From: Pirellulales bacterium
GTDB lineage: Bacteria; Planctomycetota; Planctomycetia; Pirellulales; Lacipirellulaceae
Length of the DNA: 40,141 nucleotides
Direction: 5' to 3'
Assembly (NCBI GenBank): GCA_028279215.1
Contig: JANQOF010000039.1
Coordinates: forward strand, 1-40,141
Numbering within the stretch: the first letter of the stretch is position 1; the number at the start of each line of letters is the position of its first letter. Of the stretch, positions 26,878-34,904 are shown piece after piece. The notes beneath the pieces were generated by a model. It did no database searches. It saw only the letters and a list, made by a program, of their open reading frames with translations, and had not been told where the DNA came from. The translations under genes and the position numbers were made by a program.

Positions 26878-26918
26878 AAGCACCGGTAGCAACGACTGGC
26901 ATCCGAGCCGGGTGCTGC

Positions 26919-27614
26919 CTAGCGCACGGAGGGCTCGTTTTCGGCCGCAACGAAGTGGAGCACCTCGGACAGTCTGTCGATCAAGCCGGTGGGATTGGCT
27001 TGCTTGAGCAGCGTAGCGTTTTGCGCTCCGGTGGTCACGCCGAGGGACACTCCGCAACCAGCGTTGTGTCCCTCTTCGATGTCGATCTGCGAGTCGCCGA
27101 CCTTTGCCACTTCTTGCGGCAACTCGACGCCTGTCAGTTCCATCGATAGGCGAATCATGTCCGGCGCGGGGCGCCCGTTGTCGACGTCGCTGGCGGTTAC
27201 CAGTCCGTCGATCTCATTGCCAACGGCCCAACCGAGTCTGGCTACCAGGCTCTCGGCCGTTGCACGATCGTAACCAGTGTTAAGCACGACCTTGATGCCC
27301 CGTTCGTGCAACGATTCGAACAGCGCGGCGGCGCCTGGTTGCTCTTTCACGTCAAGGTCGCGATAGGTTTGAACCAATCGCTGCTTGAAATCGCCGAAAA
27401 TGGCCACGACCTCGTCCTCCGTGTGAGGTTGGTCGTCGGTGGCCAGTACGTCGCGTATGGCTTGCGACTTCTCTTTGCCCGCGCCGAACTCCAGCACTTG
27501 CGGCAGGGAAAAACCGTATCCTGCCGCGTTGAGAGCCTCCTGCACGGTCTTGTAAACGACGTTGTCTTCGTCGACCGTCGTGCCGGCCATATCAAATACG
27601 ACAAGCTTGATCAT
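26919..27614 (-). CDS. Phosphonatase-like HAD hydrolase (PhnX-like)
   Basis: A 231-residue HAD hydrolase of the phosphonatase-like family (TIGR03351 type). It has the FDMAGTTVD motif I in which alanine replaces the usual second aspartate (D8, A10), as in PhnX. The cap domain segment FGAGKEKSQAI carries lysines K47 and K49, one of which can fill the role of the Schiff-base lysine of PhnX. NGRPAPDMI has arginine where most HADs have lysine, and KVGDSQIDIEEGHNAG is the C-terminal acidic motif. It should cleave the C-P bond of phosphonoacetaldehyde or a close relative such as hydroxyphosphonoacetaldehyde. It overlaps the FAD oxidoreductase gene by 23 bp. No phnW lies in the window. Confidence 0.85.
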   Translation of the reverse strand: MIKLVVFDMAGTTVDEDNVVYKTVQEALNAAGYGFSLPQVLEFGAGKEKSQAIRDVLATDDQPHTEDEVVAIFGDFKQRLVQTYRDLDVKEQPGAAALFESLHERGIKVVLNTGYDRATAESLVARLGWAVGNEIDGLVTASDVDNGRPAPDMIRLSMELTGVELPQEVAKVGDSQIDIEEGHNAGCGVSLGVTTGAQNATLLKQANPTGLIDRLSEVLHFVAAENEPSVR

Positions 27615-28782
27615 TCAAGATCTCCTTGAGATGTTGTTCGGCCCACCCTGCACTCACGGTCATTCCCTTTCCGCCAATGCCGGTTGCGATATGAATTCGC
27701 TCGTTAATCGTTTTCTTCAGCAAGCCGGATGGATGATTGATCTGCGCGTAGGCGCCGTACCACGAATTCTCTACTTCCCAAGACGGCAAGTCCATGATCT
27801 TCCGCGCCTCCGACAAAAAGTACTCGTTGATGTCGTTGCGTAGGTCGAAAGTCAGGTTATCGGCTTGGCAGGCCGGAGCGTACTCGTGGGAATCTCCCAG
27901 AACGATACTACCATCGATCTCCTGCTTAAACAGAATGTGAACGCCCCACTTTCGCCAGAAGCTATCCTCCGGCTCATTCGCGTGGATCTGCTCCCACGAA
28001 GGACATTCCTGAAAGCTCTCGTAGCGGCGAATGGTCAGTCCGGTGAGAATGTTGCCCGGCAGGGTCACTTCGGGTTGGGCCTTCAGTCGCATCATCTGCA
28101 ACTTCACCGCCACCATCTCACTCGACTGCATAAGCTCAGGAAACAGCGTCTGAAACTCATTTCCGGAGCACAACACCACATTCTCTGCCGTAAAGCACTG
28201 CTCGTCGCTCGTAATTGCTGTCACGGGACTATTGCCACCACCGTGCAGTTGCGTAATGCAGACACCAAAGTGGCTTTCGAAATTGGGCTTGGTTTGTAAG
28301 AACCGGTGTACCCGATGAATCATCTGCCGTGGGTCTACCGATACCTCCCTTGGGAAGTACAAGCCGCCCACGCAGTAATCCGCTCGCAAATGCGGATATC
28401 GCTGACGACATGTCTCCGCGGTCCAAAGCTCCGACTCGTAGTCCGCTTCCTGATTAATCAGGTGCAACTCTTCAAGCAGCGTCTGCTCCTCTTCGTCCGA
28501 AGCGAGGTAGATACTTCCGAGCTGCCGAACGGTGAGATCGCAATGCAACTCGAGGTGATTGTAAATCTCCAGACTTCGAAGTCCGATTTGTTGCCAATGG
28601 CGATCTAGCCCCGAAGGTATCACCTGTCCAAAGTTGCGAACCGTAGCCCCACGCGGCGCGCTGTGTCTTTCGACGAGCGCCACGCTCAGGCCTTGCTCGA
28701 CGGCGTGATAGGCATGAAAGGTGCCGAGTATTCCTCCCCCAATCACCAACAAGTCAACATGGTTTGTAGTATCTGTAATCAT
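27592..28782 (-). CDS. FAD-dependent amine oxidoreductase linked to phosphonate catabolism
   Basis: A 396-residue DAO-fold flavoprotein of the type described as TIGR03364, a family found beside phosphonatase-like hydrolases. The dinucleotide-binding motif is VIGGGILGTFHAYHA (G15-x-G17-x2-G20), then VERHSAPRGATVRNFG in which the R-x-x-S/N-type FAD contacts occur. The C-terminal FAD region reads IATGIGGKGMTVSAGWAEQHL. Proteins of this superfamily oxidise amines or amino acids, so an aminoalkylphosphonate is the expected substrate, giving the aldehyde for the adjacent HAD hydrolase. It is 43 bp downstream of the transporter gene and overlaps the HAD gene by 23 bp, so the three are an operon. The exact substrate is not readable from the sequence. 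Confidence 0.85.
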   Translation of the reverse strand: MITDTTNHVDLLVIGGGILGTFHAYHAVEQGLSVALVERHSAPRGATVRNFGQVIPSGLDRHWQQIGLRSLEIYNHLELHCDLTVRQLGSIYLASDEEEQTLLEELHLINQEADYESELWTAETCRQRYPHLRADYCVGGLYFPREVSVDPRQMIHRVHRFLQTKPNFESHFGVCITQLHGGGNSPVTAITSDEQCFTAENVVLCSGNEFQTLFPELMQSSEMVAVKLQMMRLKAQPEVTLPGNILTGLTIRRYESFQECPSWEQIHANEPEDSFWRKWGVHILFKQEIDGSIVLGDSHEYAPACQADNLTFDLRNDINEYFLSEARKIMDLPSWEVENSWYGAYAQINHPSGLLKKTINERIHIATGIGGKGMTVSAGWAEQHLKEILNDQACRI

Positions 28783-28825
28783 TGTCTTGGGCTGTCGCTA
28801 TTCGGTTAACGCTACGATGGGGTGT

Positions 28826-30145
28826 TTATTCAGGTACAGGGTAGGCCAGACTACAGGTCATGTCTTTCGGCACGGTTCGATTGAAATGCACGAGCAGCAG
28901 TATCGCGATGACGGCAGATGCTACGGCTGCAATTGACGATGTCCCAACAAGCAAACCGAGGTAGTGGACATCGCTCTGGCGAGACTCGATCAGGTTGCGG
29001 GACACCAAGACCGCTACATATCCTAGGTAGCCCAAAGCGTCTGCCAGATACATCAAGTAGCCCAAGGTTCCCGTCTCGCGAAAAGCGGCGATCATCCTCT
29101 CGAATACGGTGGTATGAAAAGTAACATAGGGTATGTACATCCCCAATCCGAGCAGCACCATAAAGGCCATCGGCGACAGATTGCTCTGCTCTCTTGCCAA
29201 TAGAGTGGCAAGCACTATGACGAAACCGGCACACAGCAGACCGATGGAGGAAAGGAAGGCTACGCGGTTGTTTCGTACGAGCATCGTCATGCCGCTGACG
29301 ATCACCACGCCGATCGTCACCCAAAACTCCGACCAGGCGTAAACACTCGGCTCGTCTACGCCCAAGTCGCCCCAAATCTCGACCGCGAAGTCGTCACGAA
29401 TGCTGCGAACAACGGTTAGCAGAATGTAAATAGCGATCAAACCGATCAGGCCCATGGCATGTCGGCGAAAGTAGTCCCAGCGTTGCACGCGGTTCATGTT
29501 GGTCCGCTTGGTTCGCGCCTCTTCGTCGGTTTGTGTTGGTGGCGGAATCTGTTCCAACATCCACACAAAAAACAGTAGGGGAATGACGAAGACCAAACCG
29601 GTCACAAATGGCATCCAGTACTGATCGACTTGGTAGTCTTGGATCAAACTACGACCCACAGATTTGACGAAACCCGACGCAAAGATGAAGCTCGCGCACA
29701 ACCCGGCCGTAAGCGACTCGGTAACCTGCCGTCCTTCGAGAAAGCCGAGCACCAGACCAAACACCATGCCAAGGGGGAGTCCGTTCACGAATAGCCAAAT
29801 CATGTTCCACGGTCGAGGCGTCATCGCGAACATGAACAATGCCAACTCGGCCACGGCAATCAGCACGACAACCAGTGCGGCTCGGTAACGCGAAGGCAGC
29901 TCCGACACCACTTTGATGCCGATGAACTTCGAAAGGGTGTATCCCGCCACTTGCGCCGAGATCAACAGTGTCTTGTAGCTGACGTTCCACCATTCGACGC
30001 CCTCGAAGGTCGCCGCGGTAAACGGCTTGCGAAACGCATACATGCAGAAGTAGGTGCCAAAGGCAGCCGCAATGCAGTAGGCGGAGAACACAGCCGGGTT
30101 CGCCGCCGAAAGCCAATCGCTTAACTGTCGAAACCGTGGCAGCAT
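28826..30145 (-). CDS. MFS-type transporter, DUF5690 family
   Basis: A 439-residue integral membrane protein with about 12 hydrophobic segments. It starts with LSAANPAVFSAYCIAAAFGTYFCMYAFRKPF, the N-terminal signature of the DUF5690 family, related to the sugar-phosphate antiporter branch of the major facilitator superfamily (the YAFRKPF motif recalls GlpT-type RxxF sequences). A hydrophilic loop (QTDEEARTKRTNMNRVQRWDYFRR, about 230-255) sits between the two six-helix halves. Its position as first gene of the operon with the FAD oxidoreductase and HAD hydrolase suggests import of an organophosphonate or export of a product. This is inference from context; the family's substrate is not known. 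Its start, ATG at 30145, lies beside repeated GTTGTT/CAACAA boxes. Confidence 0.82.
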   Translation of the reverse strand: MLPRFRQLSDWLSAANPAVFSAYCIAAAFGTYFCMYAFRKPFTAATFEGVEWWNVSYKTLLISAQVAGYTLSKFIGIKVVSELPSRYRAALVVVLIAVAELALFMFAMTPRPWNMIWLFVNGLPLGMVFGLVLGFLEGRQVTESLTAGLCASFIFASGFVKSVGRSLIQDYQVDQYWMPFVTGLVFVIPLLFFVWMLEQIPPPTQTDEEARTKRTNMNRVQRWDYFRRHAMGLIGLIAIYILLTVVRSIRDDFAVEIWGDLGVDEPSVYAWSEFWVTIGVVIVSGMTMLVRNNRVAFLSSIGLLCAGFVIVLATLLAREQSNLSPMAFMVLLGLGMYIPYVTFHTTVFERMIAAFRETGTLGYLMYLADALGYLGYVAVLVSRNLIESRQSDVHYLGLLVGTSSIAAVASAVIAILLLVHFNRTVPKDMTCSLAYPVPE

Positions 30146-30623
30146 TGCGGGAAAACCGGGGCGAGGGCGCGAGGCTGAGGGCCCTCATAATGCAACAATG
30201 TTGTTTGCCAGTCAACAACCAGATGATCGGCGCACCTGCCGTTGTTTGCAGCATCTTCATGACCCCCTTTGAACATCGTGCAGCGCTTTGCAAACGGGAG
30301 TAAACACGAAAAAACACCGACCAATAAAGGGGTGCGGAGCCAGTTGCCGCACGTCGAAGATTGAGTGACACGACATCGCTTCCTGCGCTCATAGGCTTGT
30401 GCGATGCGCTGTGCGTCGCATCTCTGTTCGTGATGTAGGGAACTGACGCGAAACCAAGCATCCATCGTTGGCGAATCAAGCGTAACAGTCCAAAAAAGTA
30501 GGAGTCGACATCGCACACAGCAGCTTTGCGTGGATGGCAAGTTGGAACACCAATTGACCATTCCGCTCGATGACGCGACGCATATGATGTAGTTTTGCCG
30601 CACGGGGACGAAGGGAGATTGGC
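30146..30623. other. 478-bp divergent intergenic region of the phosphonate cluster
   Basis: No gene is supported; open frames across it overlap the divergent promoters. It must hold the promoters of the transporter operon (leftward) and of the alcohol dehydrogenase (rightward), but I found no clean sigma70 pair. It also has a near-palindrome (TGCGATGC ... GCGTCGCA, about 30398-30418). Confidence 0.5.
30193..30296. promoter_or_regulatory. Clustered GTTGTT/CAACAA boxes in the divergent promoter region
   Basis: CAACAA (30193), GTTGTT (30200), CAACAAC (30213) and GTTGTT (30241) lie within 55 bp, and GTTTGC words recur at 30203, 30244 and, inverted, at 30291 (GCAAAC). CAACA-a-TGTTG is itself a palindrome. 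The cluster is 50-150 bp upstream of the transporter start and on the far side of the divergent alcohol dehydrogenase. This is the arrangement expected for an operator shared by both transcripts. No cognate regulator gene is adjacent. Confidence 0.4.
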
Positions 30624-31709
30624 ATGCGTCCGGTTGCTGTTGAGTTTGACGCCAAGAACCAGAAGTTCTCGCGACTCGAGCTCGCCAAACCGCAACTCGA
30701 CGCCGGCGAGATTCTCATCCGCGTTACCTGCTGCACAATTTGCGGCAGCGACTTGCATACCGTCAGTGGGCGTCGCGCTGCGCCTGATCGGTGCGTGCTG
30801 GGGCACGAGATCATCGGTGAAGTCGAAGCCTGGCATTCGGGTGACCAACCAGTCGACTACCACGGTCGGCCGCTTCAAGTTGGGCAGCGAGTGACGTGGA
30901 GCATGCCCGTAGGATGTGGACGTTGTTACTACTGCCGCCATCATCTAGTCCAAAAATGCGAGTCGCTCTTTAAGTACGGGCACCAGCCGGGCAGCGATAA
31001 ACCAACCGGCGGCCTGAGTACGCACTGCGTGCTTGTACCTGGAACGGTCGTCCTTCCCGTACCTGATTGCCTTCCCAACCATGTGGCTACTCCGGCGAAC
31101 TGCGCAACGGCCACTGTAGCCGCCGCGCTGCGATTGGCTGAAGAGACGCACTCGATCAAATTGTCGTCGGTGTTGGTCATTGGTGCTGGGATGCTGGGGC
31201 TGACGGCTGCCGCTCAACTGACGACCAGTGAAGCAGGCAAAGTGATGGTGGCCGATGTGCACGCCGATCGGCTGGAACTGGCTCGGAAGTTTGGCGCCAC
31301 CCACTGCGTCGACTCTGGAGACCCAAACCGCGTACGTGAGTTTGTTGCCAAGCAAACCGAAGGTCGTGGCGCGGACATTGTGTTCGAATTTGCAGGCGCC
31401 CAAGCGGCCATAGAAACGTCGTTGGCTGCGGTGCGCGTCGGCGGGTGTGTGCTGTGGGCCGGAGCTACGTTTAGCGGCTCCAGTGTTTCCATTGAGCCCG
31501 AATCCATTGTTCGCCGCATGCTAACGCTCCGGGGCCTGCACAACTATCTTCCCCGCGATCTGGCGCGCGGTCTCGAGTTTCTCGAGCAGCATTGCCAGCG
31601 TTTTCCATTTGTCGATTTGGTCGCTCGTACGTTTCCGCTGGAAGCCGTCGAAGCGGCCTTTGAGTTCGCCCGCACAAACCATCCTGTGCGAGTTGCGGTC
31701 GTGCCATAG
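30624..31709 (+). CDS. Zinc-dependent alcohol dehydrogenase, phosphonate-catabolism type
   Basis: A 361-residue medium-chain dehydrogenase of the type called TIGR03366 (proposed phosphonate-catabolism alcohol dehydrogenase). Catalytic zinc ligands are C40 (CTICGSD) and H61/E62 (LGHEIIGE). Structural zinc cysteines are C98, C101, C104 and C112 (VGCGRCYYCRHHLVQKC). The Rossmann fold is VLVIGAGMLGLTAAAQL. Short family segments such as GSDLHTVSGRR and PANCATATVAAALRLAEE fit this branch better than general alcohol dehydrogenases. It is divergent from the transporter operon and ends 25 bp before the convergent pentapeptide-repeat gene. It may oxidise or reduce the aldehyde released from the phosphonate. 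The start ATG at 30624 has GGGAG upstream. Confidence 0.86.
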   Translation: MRPVAVEFDAKNQKFSRLELAKPQLDAGEILIRVTCCTICGSDLHTVSGRRAAPDRCVLGHEIIGEVEAWHSGDQPVDYHGRPLQVGQRVTWSMPVGCGRCYYCRHHLVQKCESLFKYGHQPGSDKPTGGLSTHCVLVPGTVVLPVPDCLPNHVATPANCATATVAAALRLAEETHSIKLSSVLVIGAGMLGLTAAAQLTTSEAGKVMVADVHADRLELARKFGATHCVDSGDPNRVREFVAKQTEGRGADIVFEFAGAQAAIETSLAAVRVGGCVLWAGATFSGSSVSIEPESIVRRMLTLRGLHNYLPRDLARGLEFLEQHCQRFPFVDLVARTFPLEAVEAAFEFARTNHPVRVAVVP

Positions 31710-31733
31710 CAAACAAGCATCGGAAGCTAGCAA

Positions 31734-33608
31734 CTAGCGATCTTCGTCGGCACGGTCCTCCAAAATCGCGCCGGTTTGGCGAGCCTGGTATTCCAACACC
31801 GCGTCTAGCTTGGCGTCGCGAAGATCGACCAAGTAGAAGTCGACACCCTCGGTTTCGGCTCCCCTCAGGTCCGTACCACGGAGGTTGGCTTTGCGGATTT
31901 GCTCCGGCCGTTTGAAGTACAGATCTTCACGGTCGTCGGTGTAGAATCCGGTCATACTGCCTTGCATGGCGATCGGGCTGCCCACGAGTCCGCTTCGCGA
32001 CGAGCCCATGTGGAACGACGCACCACGAAGATCGGCGCGACGCAAATCAGCACCCTCCCAGTCGATCTCGGCCAAATGGGCGTTCACCAATTTGGTATGC
32101 GACAAGTCGGCGTCGCGCATTCGCGACCCGGTCAGGTGAGCATAGCTGAGATTCGCATGGGCTAGCTGCCCTCCGTTTACTTGGGCATCCTCCAGTCGCA
32201 CGTGGATCGCGTGGGCGTGCACGAATGTGGCGTCATCGAGCAGAGCTGTTGTCAGGTCCACATGATCCAACCTGGCGTGACTTAGATCGGTCGCGGTCAA
32301 GTCTGCTTCGTCCATTCGCGCGCCGGTCAGGTTGGTTTCGCGAAGATTGGCTTGCCGAAGACTGGCACGAGTCAGGTCGGCTGCCAGCAACTGCATCTTC
32401 GAGAGATCGGCGCCTTCGAGAATCGCGCGTTGCAGGTTGGCCCTGGAAAAGTTGCCCTGGCTGCAATTCGCGCCGGTGAGATCGGCAGCCGCAAAGGAAG
32501 CAAGGGCGCCGATCGCGTGCGGAAGCTGCGCGCCCACCAAGCTCGCTCCGTCGAGCGTCGCGGCGCTCAGAACAGCATTCGACAAGTTGGCCGCATCGAG
32601 TTGAGCACCCGCCAAGTCGCTCTTCGCAAGGTCGGCCCACGCCAGGCCAGTAGACTTCCAGCACGCACCAGCGAAGTGACCGCCGCCCAAGTTCCAGCGG
32701 CGCTGTTGTGGACCTTCGGGTCGCCACTCGCGATCGATCCGCAGAAAGATAGTTGCTGCCATCGCTTCGGCCTTCGGACAACGCTCTGATTCGATTAGGT
32801 CTTGCAATATCGGCTGTTGTTCGGGTCGGAACCGATATCGCTCGGCACAAGCCTCCACCAGATCGACTGGCATCGGGACCACCAACCGTTTGCCAAGCCT
32901 GCGGCGTGTTGGCGAACGCACAATCGACTCCGCAGCCAGCGGCAATTGCACCATGCGATGGCGTAGTAACGAACGCAGGTTTGGCGGCGCGTGCTGCTTG
33001 AATGGAACAAGCCACGAGAGGTGCCGCGATGTATTGAGCCCGCAAAGCAGCGCCAAGCTGGCCTTGCCGGCGTCGACAACACTCCGTTGAGTTCGCGATC
33101 GCTCAAGCACCTCTTGCAGCAGCGCTTCGGTTGGATCTTCGAGCGTCGAGTCGCTTGCAAAACGTTCGAGCACGACTTGCCCTAGTTCCGCAACGAGCGG
33201 TTTGTCGGCATGTGCCCCCAACCTTCGCATCACGTCCCTACAACAATCTGCGTGGCACGATAGCAAGTATTCGACCAGATCGTCGCGAATCCACGGCAGC
33301 AGTCGCAATGGCTTTTCTCCACGAGCCGCGCTGCTACTTGTCGCCAGCACCAGCCGCTCGCGGCCCAACTCTATCGCATTCAGCGATGCCGGTTCGTCTA
33401 GCCACGTGAACTCTTCGCCAAACAGAGTTTCCAGGTACGCTAGCGCGGTGGTCTTACCGCTACCGGGTCCGCCAACGACCCAAACGACGCCGGGCTCGCC
33501 TACCTCCAGTCGCTCGGCAACCGCATCTTCGAGTAGTTGAGCGCCGCCGTCGCCCGCCGAACGAACGCGCGGACGCACAAACGCCTTCGATGGATTCAGC
33601 GTCGGCAT
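31734..33608 (-). CDS. P-loop NTPase fused to pentapeptide-repeat beta-helix
   Basis: A 624-residue protein with two parts. Residues 1-300 hold a Walker A motif (VVGGPGSGKTTAL, G46-T54), followed by ERLVLATSSSAA, which could be a Walker B/sensor region, and a helical region (DVMRRLGAHADKPLVAELGQVVLERF and more). From about residue 305 onward pentapeptide repeats of the A(D/N)LXX type run almost unbroken (LAWADLAKSDLAGAQLDAAN, ADLTGANCSQGNFSRANLQRA), forming a right-handed quadrilateral beta-helix. They are interrupted by a loop (MGSSRSGLVGSPIAMQGSMT) before a last block (KANLRGTDLRGAETEGVD). No signal peptide or membrane segment is seen, so it is cytosolic. The role is unknown; helix-type repeats often bind proteins or mimic DNA. 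It converges on the dehydrogenase and is divergent from crcB. Confidence 0.85.
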   Translation of the reverse strand: MPTLNPSKAFVRPRVRSAGDGGAQLLEDAVAERLEVGEPGVVWVVGGPGSGKTTALAYLETLFGEEFTWLDEPASLNAIELGRERLVLATSSSAARGEKPLRLLPWIRDDLVEYLLSCHADCCRDVMRRLGAHADKPLVAELGQVVLERFASDSTLEDPTEALLQEVLERSRTQRSVVDAGKASLALLCGLNTSRHLSWLVPFKQHAPPNLRSLLRHRMVQLPLAAESIVRSPTRRRLGKRLVVPMPVDLVEACAERYRFRPEQQPILQDLIESERCPKAEAMAATIFLRIDREWRPEGPQQRRWNLGGGHFAGACWKSTGLAWADLAKSDLAGAQLDAANLSNAVLSAATLDGASLVGAQLPHAIGALASFAAADLTGANCSQGNFSRANLQRAILEGADLSKMQLLAADLTRASLRQANLRETNLTGARMDEADLTATDLSHARLDHVDLTTALLDDATFVHAHAIHVRLEDAQVNGGQLAHANLSYAHLTGSRMRDADLSHTKLVNAHLAEIDWEGADLRRADLRGASFHMGSSRSGLVGSPIAMQGSMTGFYTDDREDLYFKRPEQIRKANLRGTDLRGAETEGVDFYLVDLRDAKLDAVLEYQARQTGAILEDRADEDR

Positions 33609-33812
33609 AATTCGATATCCTGTGGCTCCGACGTACCCGGACCGAACGCGATTATTGCGCTCGAGCGTTGCCGGTCAAAAAGCCGGCAGTCCCGCGAGTC
33701 TCCGCGCCCCTTGACCCAGCTTCGCGACCGCATCAGGATGCCGTTGGTCGAGATGAGCAACGGCAACCAACGCAGCTTGCCGGGCGAGCAGCGTGTAAGA
33801 CTGCGGAGAAGC

Positions 33813-34223
33813 ATGAGATTTCCTTGGGAAGCATGTCTGTTGGTGGGGTGCGGGGGATTCGCCGGCTCGGTCGCGCGGTATCTGTTGAGCCTCGCGTCGC
33901 AGCGGGTATCGATCGACTGGCCGCTCGGCACGTTTCTTGCCAATGTGCTGGGCTGCCTGGTGATTGGCATCGTCATGGCGCTCTCGGTGCGGGCCGAAAC
34001 CGTAACGCCTGAGATTCGCTTGGCACTGGCCACCGGGTTTTGCGGCGGATTCACAACCATGTCCTCCATGATCTACGAAACGAGCGACATGGCGCGCGAC
34101 AGCGAGTACCTGCACGCAACGCTGTATACGCTCGCATCAGTATTCGTCTCGTTGGTCGCGTTCTTTGTGGGAATCACCCTCGTACGTTTGCTTTTCAAAA
34201 TGGGCGGTGGACTATGGAGCTAA
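33813..34223 (+). CDS. crcB: Fluoride channel CrcB/FluC
   Basis: A 136-residue membrane protein with four hydrophobic segments that exports fluoride by passive channel activity as a dual-topology dimer. The family pattern is clear: VGCGGFAGSVARYLLSL near the N-terminus, PLGTFLANVLGCLVIGIV with the conserved asparagine, and the signature LALATGFCGGFTTMSSMIYET (G-F-x-G-G-x-T-T-x-S). The start at 33813 follows GGAG by about 5 bp; a longer in-frame extension upstream is not conserved in type. The stop overlaps the DUF190 gene by 10 nt. I looked for a fluoride riboswitch in the 200 bp upstream and saw none. Confidence 0.94.
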   Translation: MRFPWEACLLVGCGGFAGSVARYLLSLASQRVSIDWPLGTFLANVLGCLVIGIVMALSVRAETVTPEIRLALATGFCGGFTTMSSMIYETSDMARDSEYLHATLYTLASVFVSLVAFFVGITLVRLLFKMGGGLWS

Positions 34224-34585
34224 AGTCGGCGTCGAAACTGCTCCGCATCTTCCTCGGCGAGGCCGATAAGGTCGCCCACAATACCCTGTACGAGGCGATC
34301 GTCCGCGAAGCCCGGCAGATGGAACTGGCCGGCGCCACCGCGTGGCGCGGGCTCATGGGTTTCGGCCACACCAGCCGAATTCGTACGACCAAAATTCTCG
34401 ACCTCTCCAGCGACCTGCCCATCGTCGTCGAAATCGCCGACGAGCAGGACAAAATCGATCGCTTCTTGCCGGTGCTCCACGGCCTGTTCGAACAAGCGGG
34501 TTGCGGCGGCTTGGTGACCATCGAAAACGTCGAAGTCATCAAGTACGCCCACGGCAAGCAGTCGCCGGACGCAAGCGGCAGCTGA
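34214..34585 (+). CDS. DUF190 family protein, partner of CrcB
   Basis: A 123-residue protein of the DUF190 family, whose fold resembles PII-like signalling proteins. Visible segments are KLLRIFLGEADKVAHNTLYEA, ELAGATAWRGLMGFGHTSRI and LPIVVEIADEQDKIDRFLP. DUF190 genes are often next to crcB, and it is proposed that the protein regulates or supports fluoride export, but this is not settled. Its ATG lies inside the end of crcB (10-nt overlap), so the two are translationally coupled. No other gene follows on this strand for 4 kb or more. Confidence 0.9.
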   Translation: MELKSASKLLRIFLGEADKVAHNTLYEAIVREARQMELAGATAWRGLMGFGHTSRIRTTKILDLSSDLPIVVEIADEQDKIDRFLPVLHGLFEQAGCGGLVTIENVEVIKYAHGKQSPDASGS

Positions 34586-34904
34586 CGCCACCTCGCTCGA
34601 GATTTTTTCCCATATCACACGAACACGATTCGCTGTGCATTTACTTCGATCATTCCGCCTAGCAGCGTTCACGTAACTTGTTGCTGCATATTTACTTACG
34701 ACTCGGCAGGCCACATAAAATCTCGGAGTAAATTCACCCCAACTATCTCCGTTGTACAAATTGGGAAAAAACGATCTGGCAAGCACCAACCCCGCGCACA
34801 AGATCGCCACTCGGCCAACAGACCGGTTCACATCTCCAAGTTAACCGATTGGGTGGCCCATTTTCAAAGGAAAAATGGAGCGAATGCAAAGCCATCCAGA
34901 GCGG
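34586..34904. other. 319-bp convergent intergenic region
   Basis: No gene is seen. It separates the crcB-DUF190 pair from the convergent PEP-CTERM gene. It holds an AT-rich hairpin, CCATTTT with AAAATGG (34858-34877), 28 bp past the stop of the PEP-CTERM gene, and a T-run at about 34603-34608. Neither forms a strong intrinsic terminator. Confidence 0.4.

Noticed and set aside
29649-30944. A long minus-strand open frame spanning the divergent region and the starts of both the transporter and the dehydrogenase.
   Set aside because: It overlaps two well-supported genes and has low-complexity, cysteine/arginine-rich sequence without a domain.
33609-33812. A fluoride riboswitch upstream of crcB.
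   Set aside because: I compared the region with the known core pattern and found no matching pseudoknot elements; a covariance search would be decisive.
34858-34877. A hairpin 28 bp past the large PEP-CTERM gene as an intrinsic terminator.
   Set aside because: The stem is A/T-rich and lacks a following T-run on the minus strand, so it is unlikely to terminate efficiently.
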